Notes under the pieces: model-generated
What the model was told of the DNA's origin: nothing
What the model saw: the letters and a program-made list of their open reading frames with translations, nothing else
Databases searched by the model: none
Program-made: the position numbers and the translations under genes
Shown: one piece after another, positions 63,263-64,000 of the stretch
How the letters are laid out: each line of letters opens with the position of its first letter
Numbering within the stretch: the first letter of the stretch is position 1
From: Geodermatophilus marinus
Lineage (GTDB): Bacteria; Actinomycetota; Actinomycetes; Mycobacteriales; Geodermatophilaceae
NCBI RefSeq assembly: GCF_003428645.1
Contig: NZ_QVQH01000022.1
Coordinates: 1-64,000 of the forward strand
Direction: 5' to 3'
Length of the DNA: 64,000 nucleotides

Positions 63263-63999
63263 CCGTGCGCCTCCTCGGCGGTCGTGCCGTGCCCGTGGGG
63301 TGCGGTGGCCCCGGCCGGAGCAGCACCGGCCGGGACCTCGACGGTGAAGGCGGCGGTCCGGACGGCGTCGCCGTGCCGGAAGTCCAGGAACAGCCGGTAG
63401 GTGCCCGGCGACGGCGGCCTGGTCGCGAACTCGACGTGCGGGCCGGGTGCCGGCGCGACGCCGTCGTCCCCCGCGGGGTGGACGTGCAGGTAGCCGAGGT
63501 CACCGTCGCGCAGTGCCACCAGGTGGCCGTAGGCGCCCAGGTAGGGCTGCAGGTCGGTGACCGGGACGCCGTCCCGGCTGATGCCGAGGGTCAGCTCCGA
63601 CTCCTGCCCGGCGGCGAGGTCCCCGGTCAGGACGACGGTGTAGCCGTCGACCTCCGCGGTCGCCGCCGGGGCCGGCAGCGGCTCGGGGGCGAACTCCCCG
63701 GGCACCGCGAGGTCCGCCCCCAGCACGCGGCCCGCGCCGCCGGTGGTGAGGTCGGCGAGCACCCGCCAGGAGCCGGGCGCCAGGTCGAGCGGGGCGGTCC
63801 ACGTGCCCTCGGCGTCCCGCTCCGGGTGCACGTGCTGGTAGCCGGTGAGGTCGCGGCGGACGGCGACGAGGTGCAGGTCCTCGCCGTGCTCCTCCTCGTA
63901 GGCGGTCACCGGCGCGCCGTCGGGGCCGAGGACGCGGAAGGACAGCGGCGTCCCGGGACCGGCCGGCAGGACCGGGCCGTCCAGGGCGAGGGTGTACCC
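63259..63999 (-). CDS. His-motif secreted-type protein upstream of copA (partial, cut by window edge)
   Basis: The frame stays open to the right edge, so the N terminus is missing; 246 residues are visible. Two similar beta-rich segments each end in a HVHP motif ([13 protein letters not shown] and [13 protein letters not shown]), with a His-rich tail ([13 protein letters not shown]). Repeated HxHP motifs beside a copper ATPase suggest copper or other metal binding outside or at the membrane. Its stop overlaps the copA start. The family is not identified with certainty. Confidence 0.8.
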
Positions 64000-64000
64000 G

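Overview
The window is very GC-rich (I estimate above 70%) and uses GTG starts heavily, with many 4-base start/stop overlaps. A mycothiol-dependent-enzyme family member, GAF-ANTAR and NarL-type regulators, a fused CydDC and DtxR/IdeR-like boxes all point to a high-GC actinobacterium. The gene complement and style fit Geodermatophilaceae (Geodermatophilus, Blastococcus, Modestobacter); this family call is inference. No rRNA, tRNA, CRISPR array, origin or complete mobile element was seen. Gene density is high and no gap exceeds 300 bases.

Layout. 0-0.26 kb: 3' end of an IS1380-type transposase, abutting a ~2,000-residue superfamily 1 helicase (DUF4011/DUF3320) with a degenerate nuclease-like domain. 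6.4-9.6 kb: NarL-type two-component pair and a small membrane protein. 9.9-11.5 kb: enoyl-CoA hydratase and a DUF4234 protein. 11.5-17.8 kb: PEP-mutase/methylisocitrate-lyase family enzyme divergent from a GntR-hyuA-hyuB-amidohydrolase operon, possibly for hydantoin or N-methylhydantoin breakdown. 17.8-29.3 kb: housekeeping and small genes, including Nudix, a zinc ribbon, a ferritin-like protein, a FAD oxidoreductase/cupin operon divergent from a giant LuxR ATPase, a hotdog thioesterase, a mycothiol-enzyme homologue, a channel-like protein with a degenerate pore, and a DM13 protein.

29.3-37 kb: an Fbp-type ferric iron ABC transporter followed without gaps by a CitE/HpcH-like lyase, an epimerase-like SDR lacking the usual Tyr, and a GT2 glycosyltransferase. 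It faces a GT39-like membrane glycosyltransferase. DtxR/IdeR-like boxes lie before fbpA, before the lyase and before the GT39 gene, which makes the block look like one iron-responsive unit. 37-44 kb: MFS efflux pump with a TetR repressor, BtuF-like protein, DUF6328, SRPBCC, DUF2277, NYN-like and SDR genes.

43.9-48.4 kb: GAF-ANTAR regulator divergent from ethanolamine permease-eutB-eutC, with a perfect hairpin at the eutC start. 48.5-51.9 kb: SnoaL-like, SpoIIE/RsbU phosphatase, YiiX-like hydrolase and a DHFR-like reductase. 51.9-59.4 kb: cydA-cydB-cydDC (cytochrome bd oxidase and its assembly exporter) divergent from a BlaI-type repressor and a BlaR1/M56-type membrane metallopeptidase, with two tandem palindromic operators between them. 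59.4-64 kb: SDR/TetR divergent pair, then a copper P-type ATPase overlapping a partial gene for a His-motif protein that runs off the right edge.

The strongest leads are the iron-box cluster, the BlaI/M56-cyd arrangement, the ANTAR-eut arrangement with the eutC hairpin, and the large helicase beside the IS end.
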